Counted from the stretch's first letter, positions 20,657 through 31,493 are shown. The stretch: DNA of 64,000 nt from Beaufortia kweichowensis (GCA_019155185.1 CM032794.1:18677095-18741094); one strand, 5' to 3'. Program-made: numbers and translations. Notes: generated by a model not told the origin, from the letters alone.

Positions 20657-22260
20657 GACGTTAGGGTTGTAGTCTGGTCCTCCTCCTCTCCCTCTTCCCT
20701 TGCCTTTTCCCCTTCGCCCTCTTAGACCAGGGCCTCCCTCTCCCTCATGGCCATTAGGACAAAAGCACTGTTCATATTGCGCTCAGCTTGTGCTTGGGCT
20801 CGCTCCTTCTTGGAACCCAGCAGGTGTTCTGCGTGCAGGGCGTGACGGCGGACATCTTCCAGTCTGGGCAACGGCAGCCCAATGCACGACTTCTCAACTT
20901 CCTTCTTCAGCGGGGCTAACAGTCCTTTTACAAAGTTGTCTTTCAAATAGCTCGAACAGAGACATTGGCCCCAGGTTTGTGGTTTGTCTAGGCCGGAAAA
21001 CGTTTGCAGCTCTGTCATAAGATCTATCGAGATATTCATCCACGGACTCCCCGTTCTTCTGGACGCACGAGCTGACTTTGCTCATGTCCACTCGGGGAGG
21101 CCAACAACGTTCAGCTTCCCTCATGACAGTGTCTATCAGTCGGTTCCAATCAGCATCATCAGCTGCGTGATGGTCTACAGCTACGCTGGTTCTCCTTTGG
21201 GTGCCGTCTTCCCAGTTCACTCTCATCTTCCGGAACTCCACTGCACCCATCAGCCTCATCGGGTGCTCTCGCAGCTCAAGTTTCGGTGGGAGAAAACTCG
21301 TCACAGAAGGCTCGCAGCTGGGTCGCTTGAATTCTCTGCCTCCCACTTCGATAGGTGACTGGAGATGTATGTAACTCGCCTTGAATGTCTTTATTAGTCC
21401 AGGGACGGTAGGCCATGTGCGGGCCCTCTGCCCCCGCAATCTCTATCATAGGACAGTTCATAGGGACGTATTCTTCCTCTTCTGGCCATGGGGGTGGGGT
21501 GATACTTGATCTTTCAGGTGCATCTCTCAGGAGGACTTGGTTGTGGCTCCTCAGTTGCCATTGTCCTCTTCCTCTTCCTGTAGCCTGGCCCCCCTGTGAT
21601 GATTTAGAGGAGGCCTGGGAAGAGGCAGGACTTGTAGAATCTCCGTCGTGTACTCCTGACGAAGAGTGGGTCGTATCTGAATCATCTAACACCACTGTCG
21701 CCACTGGCGTGGAGGCTCTTGGAGGAGATGTAAGGATGGGTGGGGGGCGTTGTGAAGGTGCTCGGTCGTCCTCAGGTAGCAGCATAACACATGTGTGGGA
21801 AGGAACAGAAGACAGATCAGGATAGAGCATTTTTGTATTATACGGTGGGGGTGCACACGGAACTGCTGCACCCGAGCCACCGCCCTTTCTGGTTTCTTTG
21901 TTCTGCTTTTCACAGGCAATTCAGCATTATGTGTTTTCTTTTCTAATCTTTCTGCCTCACATTTCCACTTTCTTATACACCCATTATGCATACTTTTCTT
22001 TTCTTTATCCTTTTTACTCAGTTTTCCCCTCTCCTTAAAATAGGTCTGTACCATTTTGTCTAATTCATCTATTTTAGACACTAAAGCGTAAACCTTTCAC
22101 AGGAAAATCAAAATTTGTACACCATAATTCCAGAGTATCTGTACTATCATGCCCATACCTTCTTATCATTGCCTGCACGATTGGCGCGTTCCAATCTGGC
22201 TCTATCTCTTTGGAACTTCCTTGTTTTCTTCTACGCGGTCCCCAACAACTTTAGAACGAG
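20657..22260 (-). pseudogene. gag: ERV1 gag (matrix to capsid)
   Basis: Coding signal runs through several frames. About 22240-22090 is matrix-like (DWNAPIVQAMIRRYG). 22081-21900 is Lys-rich. 21830-21276 is Pro/Ser-rich with PPPWPEEEE, then capsid start PMIEIAGAEG. 21439-20894 and 21039-20722 cover the capsid core, with DWNRLIDTVM and a C-terminal charged helix (LLGSKKERAQAQAER). At least three frameshifts. No intact ATG-Gly start is visible where the matrix should begin: a TTG-GGG lies near 22250. Confidence 0.75.
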
Positions 22261-22278
22261 CTGGTTCAAGCACTGTTG

Positions 22279-22376
22279 AGCTATGCTGCGATATATCTCT
22301 CAGACATGGTTATAGTGCGGTCTTACACTCTCAGACACGGTTATAGTGCGGTCTTACACTCGATATATCTCTCTAG
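22279..22376. repeat. Short tandem repeat in the ERV1 leader
   Basis: GGTTATAGTGCGGTCTTACA occurs twice ~31 bp apart (22307 and 22338), flanked by GATATATCTCTC words. It sits in the leader between primer site and gag. Confidence 0.7.
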
Positions 22377-22556
22377 ACACTTTAAGAAAATTAACTCACC
22401 CAAGCTAAACACTTTCCGCACGTCGGTTCTTCGGGATCACGTCACTTTAGGAACCCAGGCGATTCCCCTTCCCTGAAGCACGGGGTTGGGCCAGCAGATT
22501 TTTTCCTATTTCTGTGGGGTGATCAGCCAATCTTCCTTAATTCCCTCAGTTGAGCG

Positions 22557-22574
22557 ATCCCATCATCGTCGCCA
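22557..22574 (-). promoter_or_regulatory. ERV1 primer-binding site, tRNA-Ser type
   Basis: Four bases inside the 5' LTR end, the minus strand reads TGGCGACGATGATGGGAT. It is complementary to the 3' end of the eukaryotic tRNA-Ser family whose acceptor begins GACGAGG, with one mismatch in 18. The tRNA sequence is from general knowledge and was not searched. Confidence 0.75.
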
Positions 22575-22578
22575 TTAC

Positions 22579-22767
22579 TGTCGTGGAATTTTTAGCTGGA
22601 TAATGATAGATTTACCAAAGAGGAGACACGAATCGTGCAGTCAGATAAGGATTTAATCTCATGAGAGGCGTTCAGTCTCACACAGAGATGCAGAGAGAGA
22701 AGGCAGTCTTCTCTTCTGCTTTTACAGTATTTATACACTCACTTGCATAGATTTAATCTTTAACCAC
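22579..22767 (-). repeat. ERV1 5' LTR, inner part (R/U5 side)
   Basis: Matches 14287-14473 of the 3' LTR from TGTCGTGGAATTTTTAGC to TTTAATCTTTAACCAC, where the nested LTR retrotransposon begins. Differences from the other LTR are few (for example GATAATGATAG against GATACGATAG). Confidence 0.92.
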
Positions 22768-24216
22768 TGTAGCGATTCTGTGGGGATGGTGTTATTTAAA
22801 ACACTCTCCAGCATCTCTACTAGTTATTGTGAAACTAAGACGGTGTTATTTAAAACACGGTTCAGTTTCAGGTTATAATTACTTGTGGCTCAAATGGAAA
22901 TACTTACAGATAAAGACCATTAACTATATGTATTTTGTAGCATTACCTGGTACAATAACGCGTGTTATTCTTCTGGCCTTGATTAACAACGGTCCATGCC
23001 CAATACAGTAATACATACAGAGCGGTAACAGTATCGCACAGTTTAAGGGATGTGTTATGAGCATTAAGCAGAGACAATCATGAGTGAATACAAATGAATA
23101 TTTATTGACTAAACTATGGCAATATGATATCGATTAACTAACACAAACACAAACACATACACATTCACACAAGATAGAGCATAGAAAAATTAGAGTAAAG
23201 AGTAAAGAATGGCATATTAAATCAGCAGGACACAACCACCGGGTTTTTCTCTACTAAAAGTTCACCTTGGTAGCCAAGGGGCAGTTGCTTAAGCTGTTGA
23301 ATCCTGGTGCTGGAGAGAAAGAGAGAGAGTGTCCCGTGGATTCAGCGAAGTCCGCTCGAGAGCTGAAGTTTCATGAGAAGTGTCGAAGTCTGCCGGGAAG
23401 TAAGATTGCCGGAAAAGCTGTCCTGAAGAAGGGCAGGTCCCACGAAGTTTTGGAGAGATTCCAAGTTTCTGAGCAAAGAGTTGTTCGATGCATTGTGGTC
23501 TTAAAGGCACAACGGTCACGCCTCGGTCAGGTCTTTTTTTGACCAATGGCAAAAGGATCGTGGTTGGCGCGGGAGAAATCTCTTTGTCCTTCTCTGTGAC
23601 AAATGATTTACACAGGTACGGTTTATGTCCTGTTTGCACCGAACACATAAACTTATTGCAAATTGAGTATGATGCACGCCATGACTATGTACTGTGCATC
23701 ATTATTTAGAAAATAATTTGTGGATCATTTTGATACCACACACGAGAGAGAAGTGAAGTAAGAACAATAGTTATTCATTCATCTGTCATGACATAAAAGT
23801 TAAACTTCAATGACACTGAAATGCATGCAATAACTATGGCAGGGTATCACGTGATTATGGAGGAATACACACATAGATATATATATATATATAGATACAA
23901 ATTGGGCAGTTTTGTCCCGCTCATCCTAAAGAGTCTCTTTGAGGTGTTTGGAATGTACTCTAGTCCTCTCTGCAAATCTCCAGGGGGCCTGGAGAATCTC
24001 AGGGAGTTGAGCTGGGGGGTTACCCTCTCTGGGGAAGGCCAGAGAGGTACCATAACTGTCCTCCTGAGTTAAGTAACAACCGGCAGGTCATCACTTAACC
24101 CAGACTTTCTGGAGCCAAAAGGGGTTCTGGTGTTGACTTCCCCGTAGGAATTTGTTGTTGGTTGTAACTTTATGATCCCTTAAAGAAATCAACATTTGGC
24201 CCGCCAAGTCTCTACA
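22768..24216 (-). repeat. Nested element 3' LTR
   Basis: 1449 bp, TGTAGCGATTC...CTCTACA on plus. The minus strand immediately upstream is the polypurine tract GAAGGGGAGA. Contains an (AT)n run at ~23877-23892 and AATATTTATTGACTAAAC, a candidate polyadenylation region. Confidence 0.93.
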
Positions 24217-24226
24217 TCTCCCCTTC
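24217..24226 (-). promoter_or_regulatory. Nested element polypurine tract
   Basis: The minus strand reads GAAGGGGAGA directly before the LTR start TGTAGAGACTTGG, placed to prime plus-strand DNA synthesis. Confidence 0.8.
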
Positions 24227-24335
24227 GGGCGCAGGTTTCGGTAAGAACTTTGTCGGGCGGTGGTTCAGTTGGATAGACGGGATCAAGTTCAGTTGTTAGT
24301 ATTCCTTGGGGTGCCAGTCGCTGGCGGAGGGTTCT

Positions 24336-25468
24336 CTATGAGGCTCGGCTCAGCCTCGAAGTTCGATTTGTCTGTCTTGCTTCGTGACCGTAACCTCCCC
24401 GACTGGCTGTGAAGTCCCATGACTCTCTGTTGAAGGGCTTGGCTCTGTGTTGCTGTTGTATGCCCTCCGGAGTCAAACCTGTGTAGTGTTCAGCGACGGA
24501 AAGGATAGATGGATTTTTTAGCAGTCTGGTCAGAGGTGGCCTTCGTAGTTGCTTGTAATCTGTTCTGACTGCTTCTGACTGTCGGTCCAGGAATCTGCGT
24601 ACCTCCTGGCTGGAGGTAATCCTGAGCAGGTACATTCTATCTCTTGTAGTCGCGTTGGCCATTGTTTGAAAATGGAAGTCGATGTCCTGCAGGTATGCGT
24701 GCACTTCGTGACCTCCTGCAGGGTCTGGAGTGAAGGTTGGGATGTTTCTGGCCAGCTTGTCAATGTCTCTGGGGGACACCCCGTGGATGTCTGCAGAGGT
24801 CCTCTGGATGGGTCCCCGCCCCCACTCTGTGGGTGTTAGGGGCTCTCGAAAGTGCTGGCCGGGAAGCTTTTGAACAGGGACTCTCACCCCCTTGCTGCCT
24901 GGAGTTCTTGGCGGAAAGGCTTGGTTCCGCTTGGTGGGGAGAATTCAAGACTTTGTTCTTCCCCTGGCTGTTCGGCATACTGGAGTTTCTCTGCCAGCTC
25001 CTTCCTGGCTTGCCCCTCCAGCTGCTCTCTGCGCTCAGTGTCTGTACGGAGGTCTGTTAAGGCGTCCCGAAGTCTTTCCACTTGCTCACGCAGCTCTGGG
25101 TCCTCTTCATCAGTCGCTGCCTGCTGCTCTCGAGGACGTTGCATGATCTGCTCTAGGTGCTGTTCTGCTTTCTCAGCCCGGAGCTTGAATGCAGTCGCCT
25201 CTCGTTCTGAGCGGGCTCCGTTGTCCTCACACAGCTTCATCTGGACGATGAGGTTATGGGAAAGGGCACCTGTGATCTTGGCCAGCTCTTTGTGGTTGTA
25301 GTCCTGCACTGGATCGTTGGCCATCAGGAGGCTCAGGCCGTCGTCCAGCTGCTCACGGCTCAGATGCTGCAGGTCACTGGCGGTCTCAGGCAGAAGTCCG
25401 CTTGTCAGGGCGCTCAACCAGGTCCCTAGCTGGTCCCAGTGGGTGGCAGGACTGGATGATCTGGACAT
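24336..25468 (-). CDS. gag: Nested element gag-like protein, two overlapping frames
   Basis: Frame 25468-24884 (194 aa) opens MSRSSSPATHWDQLGTW and continues with a long charged coiled-coil region (~residues 90-180, Glu/Arg/Gln heptads). Frame 24887-24336 (183 aa) overlaps its end by 4 nt and has a capsid-like segment (VHAYLQDIDFHFQTM, then RMYLLRITSSQEVRRFLD), ending Arg-rich. It may be one gag interrupted by a single frameshift at ~24885, or two genuine ORFs. No zinc knuckle and no pol motif follow. The start was chosen at the first Met of the coiled-coil frame. Confidence 0.7.
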
Positions 25469-26157
25469 TCTTCAACACTAGTGGCAAATAGGAAAATAAA
25501 ACATAGCCAATGCAGGTCCGTGCCAGTTTAGTGAACTATACATCCAACATAAGGGCTTTGTGCCAGCTAACGTAATGACTAGCAGCACAGTCGAATGCCC
25601 ATTATTCCTGCCAGGCTGTGGTGGCATGTATAGCTTGTGTGGGTAAGTACAGGAAAAGTTCTGAGTGAATTACTGATGCGTTATAACCCATCGGTCGCTT
25701 GGAGACTTAGGCTATCTGAGTCATCAATTTCATTACTGCAGCTTTTCCTGATGGTTTGTGCTGGTACGTTCTCTTATGCCATGAAAGGGAAAAAGTAGCA
25801 AAGCAACTAGGATAACAAAAGGGAAAGAAGGGATGAAACTGAAAAGAAAGTAATTTTCCTATTTTGGCTAAGCCGGTTACCGACACTAGAGTTAAGGACG
25901 GGACCTACAAGTAGGGGTGCTAGGATGTCATAGGGCCTAGGGAGGGGCTTTAGCGAGGACAGCAAGGATAGTTCAAACAGTATGGGGTGAGAAAAGCTTA
26001 CTTTCTTTAGGGCCTCTTACTTTGGGACTATACCTTATTGACTAGGCTGGGTGGTGCGTTGAGGACACCCGGTGGGCACCACGGTCGGGCCAGCTCCCGG
26101 CCTGCCTGAACACACGACAGCAGGGGTCTCGGGCGACCCGACTCACCGCGACTCCCG
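25469..26157. other. Nested element leader, no gene seen
   Basis: Untranslated leader between the repeat blocks and gag. No reading frame with family resemblance and no obvious repeat. Confidence 0.5.
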
Positions 26158-26214
26158 GTGTCGACTCACTCAAACAGCTACGACTTTAGCATTAATCGGG
26201 CCAAGACTCAAAAG

Positions 26215-26440
26215 TGTCAACGCCTGACCGCCACAGCCAAAGTTGGGTTTTGCCCAGAATTGCCCTTTATGTGTCAAACTGGTGTGGCTGCCACACTTGC
26301 AGTGCCCGCTACCGCTGGAGTCGCACCTAAGTGTGCCAACGACCAGCCGCCACAGCCAAGACTGGGATTGCCCAAAATTGCCCTTCACGTGTCGGTCAGC
26401 GTGGTTGCCAGCGATTGGAGTGCCCGATTGCTGATGTCGC
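26215..26440. repeat. ~120-bp tandem duplication in the nested element leader
   Basis: CGCCACAGCCAAAGTTGGG, GCCCAGAATTGCCC and TGGAGTCGC-type words in the first unit recur as CGCCACAGCCAAGACTGGG, GCCCAAAATTGCCC and TGGAGTGCC in the second (offset ~115-120 bp). Frames here are by-products of the duplication. Confidence 0.7.
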
Positions 26441-26800
26441 TCTGCGTGTCGTCACCGAAAGTGGGGGACGGAACCTCCCGAGGTCGCTTACTGTCGGTGC
26501 CAGGCGTGCCGAGCCAGACAGGTCCAGCCGTAGGTGGCCCACACCGGAGAAACCATTGCTTCACCGCCCCAGCACTTAGGGAAGAGCTGTCTAAAGAGAA
26601 ATGTAAAGGCTGTTTAAAAGAAAAGGGGTCAAACTGCTACATGGGTCATTAAAACAACACTCTGCTAAGTGTGTTAATCGACTCGACCAAGGGAAGGCAA
26701 CTGATTTAATTTAAGTCTAAACCTAATTAAATACAGAGTTCCTGAAGTAGGAGTAGGGGTAAAAGGAGCAGTGGGAAAGCAGGGATGACCACACAGTCAG

Positions 26801-27245
26801 GTGACATTAATTACTATTATAGTTAAATAATAATAATCAATAAGTCAATGAAACAGCAATGAGGTGATATCAATTATTATTATTGTTTAGAATAATAACA
26901 ATTAATAAATCATGGAAGTAGGAAAAGGAAAATGAAGTGATATCAATTATTATTATTGTTTAGAATAATAAAAATTAATAAAATCGAAGTAGGAAAGGGA
27001 AAATGGAGTAATATTAATTATTGTTATTGTTTCAAATAATCAATAATTAATAAACTATGAAACAGTTGCTGAGAGACCTAATTATTATTGTTGTTAACAC
27101 AACAATAATTGGTGAATTAGGAAAACTAATAGAGTAATATTAATTATTATTATTGTTTAGAATAATAACAATTAATAAGCTGGAAAGACAGCAATAAAGT
27201 GACATTAATCATTGCTAGTGTTCAGAGATAGCAATAATCAATAAG
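26801..27245 (-). repeat. Array of seven AT-rich hairpin repeats in the nested element leader
   Basis: Seven imperfect repeats (approximately 26805-26843, 26870-26907, 26942-26980, 27011-27053, 27079-27112, 27137-27177, 27202-27244), 58-72 bp apart. Each contains a stem-loop such as ATTATTATT-GTTTAG-AATAATAA. Stem sequence varies but pairing is kept: the last unit has ATTGCTA...TAGCAAT and the fifth TATTGTTGT...ACAACAATA. Loops are usually GTTYAR. In the sense RNA (minus) this lies between primer site and gag. Confidence 0.85.
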
Positions 27246-27599
27246 TCTTTACATGGCAGGGTTAGTCAAAAGTAAATCAAATTACTGAGAGACAGAGAGA
27301 AAGAGATCGACCAAGCATACCCAAAAAGGGCCAGCTTCCAAACAAGGAGAAGTCAGGGTTAATCAATGTAACAGGAGAAGCGTTAGACATCTAAGACAAC
27401 TACCCTCTATTGTCAGTTAGAGGTAATGCTTTAACCTGAACTTCCAAAATACCCACGTTCATCGTGGACGAGCCGCCAGACGCGAAGCGTTGTTACGCTG
27501 CACAGTGCAACTTAGTAGGCTGGTCTTAGGATCGTGCCGGCTTGTTGCACTGAAGTATAGCGTAATCATCGTACAGGCTACCGTTGCTACCACAGTAAA

Positions 27600-27815
27600 A
27601 AGGCGATTTAAATTAAAGCACAACGGGATTTCTTCGCCGTTGGCTGTGAACAAAGTACAGTTACTACACGAGTAAAATGCATTTAAATTAAAACACAACG
27701 GGATTTCTTCGCCGTTGGCTGTGAACAAAGTACAGTTACTACACGAGTAAAATGCGCATTTAAATTAAAGCACAACGGGATTTCTTCGCCGTTGGCTGTG
27801 AACAAAGTACTGTAA
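27600..27815. repeat. ~76-bp triplication in the nested element leader
   Basis: ATTTAAATTAAARCACAACGG followed by GATTTCTTCGCCGTTGGC begins at 27606, 27681 and 27758 (periods 75 and 77). Copies are almost identical, so the expansion is recent. Confidence 0.92.
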
Positions 27816-28353
27816 AAACTCTCCTTTAAATAGAAAACTGACCCATAGTTATATCTATGTTAACTCCACTCAGAGAGAGAAGGGGAAGACACGCACTGGT
27901 TAGCTACGCCAATTGTTCAACCCAGGAAAGCTCATAGCATAGCTTAATGGCATTGGAAACACATCAATAGCCTACTATCTATGTACAGTTATAGGCCTAT
28001 CAATAAGAAGAGAAGGGGAACATCGCCCAGCTCTATCTTCTTCGTTCTAAAATGAGGGTTTCTTCGCTCAAATCAGACGGACAAAAACGACTAATGTTAA
28101 ACACGCTATAACAAAAGGACTATTATCCATTTTATAGAGGGTCCCTTTAACATTATCGACTGCAGTTACGTTCTTCTTTAACAGTGTAAGAGTTTGCCGT
28201 AAGGCTCACTGACTGTTAACACACGCGTTGCCAGCGACCTGCGCTGTTCACGCGTAACACAAAGTTCAAACGAGTCTAGCTTCTGAATAAACAAGCATTA
28301 GAAACACACATGCGTCGTCACTAAGTTGCTCATAACACATTTAATACTGTGCC

Positions 28354-28370
28354 CGCTGCATTCTCCACCA
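28354..28370 (-). promoter_or_regulatory. Nested element primer-binding-site candidate
   Basis: The minus strand reads TGGTGGAGAATGCAGCG four bases after the 5' LTR end. It begins TGG as expected for a tRNA 3' CCA partner, but I could not assign the tRNA. Confidence 0.5.
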
Positions 28371-28374
28371 TTTA

Positions 28375-29811
28375 TGTAGCGATTCTGTGGGGATGGTGTT
28401 ATTTAAAACACTCTCCAGCATCTCTACTAGTTATTGTGAAACTAAGACGGTGTTAGACGGTTCAGTTTCAGGTTATAATTACTTGTGGCTCAAATGGAAA
28501 TACTTACAGATATAGACCATTAACTATATGTATTTTGTAGCATTACCTGGTACAATAAACGCGTTATTCTTCTGGCCTTGATTAACAACGGTCCATGCCC
28601 AATACAGTAATACATACAGAGCCGGTAACAGTATCGCACAGTTTAAGGGATGTGTTATGAGCATTAAGCAGAGACAATCATGAGTGAATACAAATGAATA
28701 TTTATTGACTAAACTATGGCAATATGATATCGATTAACTAACACAAACACAAACACAAACACATACACATTCACACAAGATAGAGCATAGAAAAATTAGA
28801 GTAAAGAGTAAAGAATGGCATATTAAATCAGCAGGACACAACCACTGGGTTTTTCTCTACTAAAAGTTCACCTTGCAGCCAAGGGCAGCTGCTTAAGCGC
28901 TGTTGAATCCTGGTGCGCGGAGAGAAAGAGAGAGAGTGTGTCCGGTGGATTCGCGAAGTCCGTTCGAGAGCGAAGTTTCAGCGAGAAGTGTCAAGTCTGC
29001 CGAAGTAAGATTGCCGGAAAAGCTGTCCTGAAGAAGGGCAGGTCCCACCGGTTTTGGAGAGATTCCAAGTTTCTGAGCAAAGAGTTGTTCGATGCATTGT
29101 GGTCTTAAAGGCACAACGGGTCACGCCCGGTCAGGTCTTTTGACCAATGGCAAAAGGACGTGGTTAGCTGGAGAAATCTCTTTGTCCTTCTCTGTGACAA
29201 ATGATTTACACAGGTACGGGTTTATGTCCTGTTTGCACCGAACACATAAACTTATTGTAATTGAGTATGATGCACGCCATGACTATGTACTGTGCATCAT
29301 TATTTAGAAAATAATTTGTGGATCATTTTGATACCACACACGAGAGAAGTGAAGTAAGAACAATAGTTATTCATTCATCTGTCATGACATAAAAGTTAAA
29401 CTTCAATGACACTGAAATGCATGCAATAACTATGGCAGGGTATCACGTGATTATGGAGGAATACACACATAGATATATATATATATATAGATACAAATTG
29501 GGCAGTTTTGTCCCGCTCATCCTAAAGAGTCTCTTTGAGGTGTTTGGAATGTACTCTAGTCCTCTCTGCAAATCTCCAGGGGGCCTGGAGAATCTCAGGG
29601 AGTTGAGCTGGGGGTTACCCTCTGGGGAAGGCCAGAGAGGTACCATAACTGTCCTCCTGAGTTAAGTAACAACCGCAGGTCATCACTTAACCCAGACTTT
29701 CTGGAGCCAAAAGGGGTTCTGGTGTTGACTTCCCCCGTAGGAATTTGTTGTTGGTTGTAACTTTATGATCCCTTAAAGAAATCCAACATTTGGCCCGGCC
29801 AAGTCTCTACA
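28375..29811 (-). repeat. Nested element 5' LTR
   Basis: 1437 bp, near-identical to 22768-24216 apart from small indels. A ~12-bp stretch (TTATTTAAAACA) present in the left copy at ~22845 is missing here. Confidence 0.93.
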
Positions 29812-29815
29812 CCAC

Positions 29816-30014
29816 AGACATCCTGTTCTGTTAGTACGACTCACTCACTAAGCTGGTTACTTTCATAATCTGCTTACCTAAAACACTACTAAATACATAT
29901 ATTTTCTGTTAGTTCAGGTTACTAGTGTTAGTCATATTCTATAAATTACAACTTATTAAATGTGAGAACATAACCATATTAGTAAAAACATTAACTAAGA
30001 AAATTTCCATCACA
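29816..30014 (-). repeat. ERV1 5' LTR, outer part (U3 side)
   Basis: Continues the LTR from AGACATCCTGTTCTGTTAGT to TTTCCATCACA at 30014. The last ~50 bases have no counterpart in the shortened 3' LTR. Directly followed by target duplication CCGG and 5S spacer. Confidence 0.92.
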
Positions 30015-30057
30015 CCGGGACGCAGTGCATTCGCTGAAGCATGAAGAACAGGCAAAA

Positions 30058-30175
30058 GCTTACTGCACCTGGTATTCCCAGGCAGTCTCCCATCAAAGTA
30101 CTAACCAGGCCCGACCCTGCTTAGTTTCCGAGATCAGACGAGATCGGGCGCGTTCAGGGTGGTATGGCCGTAAGC
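30058..30175 (-). rRNA. 5S rRNA gene copy 5
   Basis: 118 nt, TT class, T4 terminator. Box C has one change (CATCAAAGTAC for CATCCAAGTAC on plus) and box A has TTAGTTTCC. The upstream box is TATAAAG. Confidence 0.92.
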
Positions 30176-30683
30176 GAAGGAAGCTGTGAACGTCGGTCCC
30201 TATAAAGAATGCACGCCAGCGCCGACTGCATTGATAATGCATCTTGGCCATGTTTCTTCATGTGTTTCTTTTATTTGTAGCGAGCCCGCGGGTAATATTT
30301 GAAAGGCTTGTGCTGTGTGGGGCTTAAATTCTGCTTGTTCTCGTTCCAACAAGACGAACATGCATGGCTATTCGATGACGACCTTTCAGTCAGTGTCTGT
30401 TCTTCTTTCTGCTCACCTGAACACGTGAAGAAATGCTGAAAAGATCAACCAACGTCTATCGCTTAAGTTTACTTTTTTATCAGTTGAAGGCGTAAATCTG
30501 TTGTTTTATCAATGGCCCTGCTCTGTTAATAATAAACACAATTCATCCCCTGGGCTTCCCCTGCTGGACGACGGGAAAATGACGGGAAGCAAACTTATGA
30601 CAGGGTTCAAAAGAATATATGCGCTAAGATGAAGAACGTGCCAGGGACGAGTGCATTCGCTGAAGCATGAAAAACAGGCAAAA

Positions 30684-30801
30684 GCTTACTGCACCTGGTA
30701 TTCCCAGGCGGTCTCCCATCCAAGTACTAAACAGGCCCGACCCTGCTTAGCTTCCGAGATCAGACGAGATCGGGCGCGATCAGGGTGGTATGGCCGTAAG
30801 C
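30684..30801 (-). rRNA. 5S rRNA gene copy 6
   Basis: 118 nt, TT class with ACTAAACAGG, T4 terminator. The TTTAAAGG box is displaced to 63 bp upstream by a repeat expansion. Confidence 0.92.
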
Positions 30802-30850
30802 GAAGGAAACCGCGGCGAAGCCGCGCGAAGGAAGCTGAGAAGGAAGCTGC
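30802..30850. repeat. 12-bp promoter-spacer repeat, copy 6
   Basis: GCGAAGGAARCY-type repeats between the 5S start and the TTTAAAGG box, here partly scrambled (CCGCGGCGAAGCCGCGCGAAGG). Confidence 0.7.
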
Positions 30851-31350
30851 TTAACGCCGGTCCCTTTAAAGGACGACGCAGCTCAGCTGGCCGACTGCAT
30901 TGATACTTATCTTGGCCACGTTTTTCATGTGTTTCTTTTATTTGGAAGCGAGCCCGCTGGGTAATATTTGAAAGGCTTGTGCTGTGGGGCTTAAATTCTG
31001 CTTGTTCTCGTTCCTTCAAGACTAACATGCATGGCTATTCAATGACGACCTTTCAGTCAGTGTCTGTTCTTCTTCTGCTCACCTGAACACGTGAAGAAAT
31101 GCTTTAAAAGATTAACCAGCGCCTATCGCTTAAGTTTCATTTTAATCAGTTGAAGGCGTAAAACTGTTGTTTTATCAATAGCCCTGCTCTGTTAATAATA
31201 AACACATTTAAGCCCCTTGGCTCCCCCTGCTGGATGACGGGAAAATGATGGGAAGCAAACTCATGACAGGGTTCAAAAGAATATATGTGCGAAGATGAAG
31301 AACTTGCCCAGGACGCAGTGCATTCGCTGAAGCCTGAAGAAAAGGCAAAG

Positions 31351-31468
31351 GCTTACTGCACCTGGTATTCCCAGGCGGTCTTCCATCCAAGTACTCTCCA
31401 GGCCCGACTCTGTTTAGCTTCCGAGATCAGACGAGATCGGGCGTGCTCAGGGTGGTATGGCCGTAAGC
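31351..31468 (-). rRNA. 5S rRNA gene copy 7, AG class
   Basis: 118 nt. TACTCTCCAGG on plus (AG instead of TT just after the CCTGG element). The terminator is only T3 (AAGCCTTTGCC), with a T4 run 7 nt further on. The TTTAAAGG box is 25 bp upstream. Confidence 0.92.
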
Positions 31469-31493
31469 AACGGAAGCTGCGAACGTCGGTCCC

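Larger units (their letters stand above)
22768..29811 (-). mobile_element. Nested gag-only LTR retrotransposon with ~1.44-kb LTRs
   Basis: LTRs at 22768-24216 and 28375-29811 bound a 4158-bp interior that holds a gag-like coding region but no protease, RT, RNase H or integrase. It lies inside the ERV1 5' LTR with target duplication CCAC (22764-22767 and 29812-29815). The intact LTR reads TTTAACCACATACATCC at the same point, which proves the insertion. Minus-strand order: 5' LTR, primer site, ~2.9-kb repeat-rich leader, gag, polypurine tract, 3' LTR. It fits a large non-autonomous LTR element that borrows enzymes. Confidence 0.92.
14287..30014 (-). mobile_element. ERV1: gamma/epsilon-like endogenous retrovirus, interrupted by a nested LTR element
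   Basis: Complete provirus layout on the minus strand: 5' LTR (22579-30014, split by the insertion at 22768-29811), tRNA-Ser-type primer site, gag, protease, RT, RNase H, integrase, env, 3' LTR (14287-14628). It is flanked by a 4-bp target duplication CCGG (14283-14286 and 30015-30018) in the 5S spacer, where uninterrupted units read GTGCCCGGGACGC. Four-base duplications fit gamma-like integrases. All genes are broken by frameshifts or stops. Confidence 0.93.

Noticed and set aside
14287..22767. Possibility that ERV1 is a foamy-type virus
   Set aside because: The CX6CC and CWWC motifs, zinc-knuckle gag and gamma-like pol order do not fit spumaviruses.
26158..26652. 164-aa frame in the nested element leader
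   Set aside because: Covers a tandem duplication on the strand opposite to the element's genes, with no family motif.
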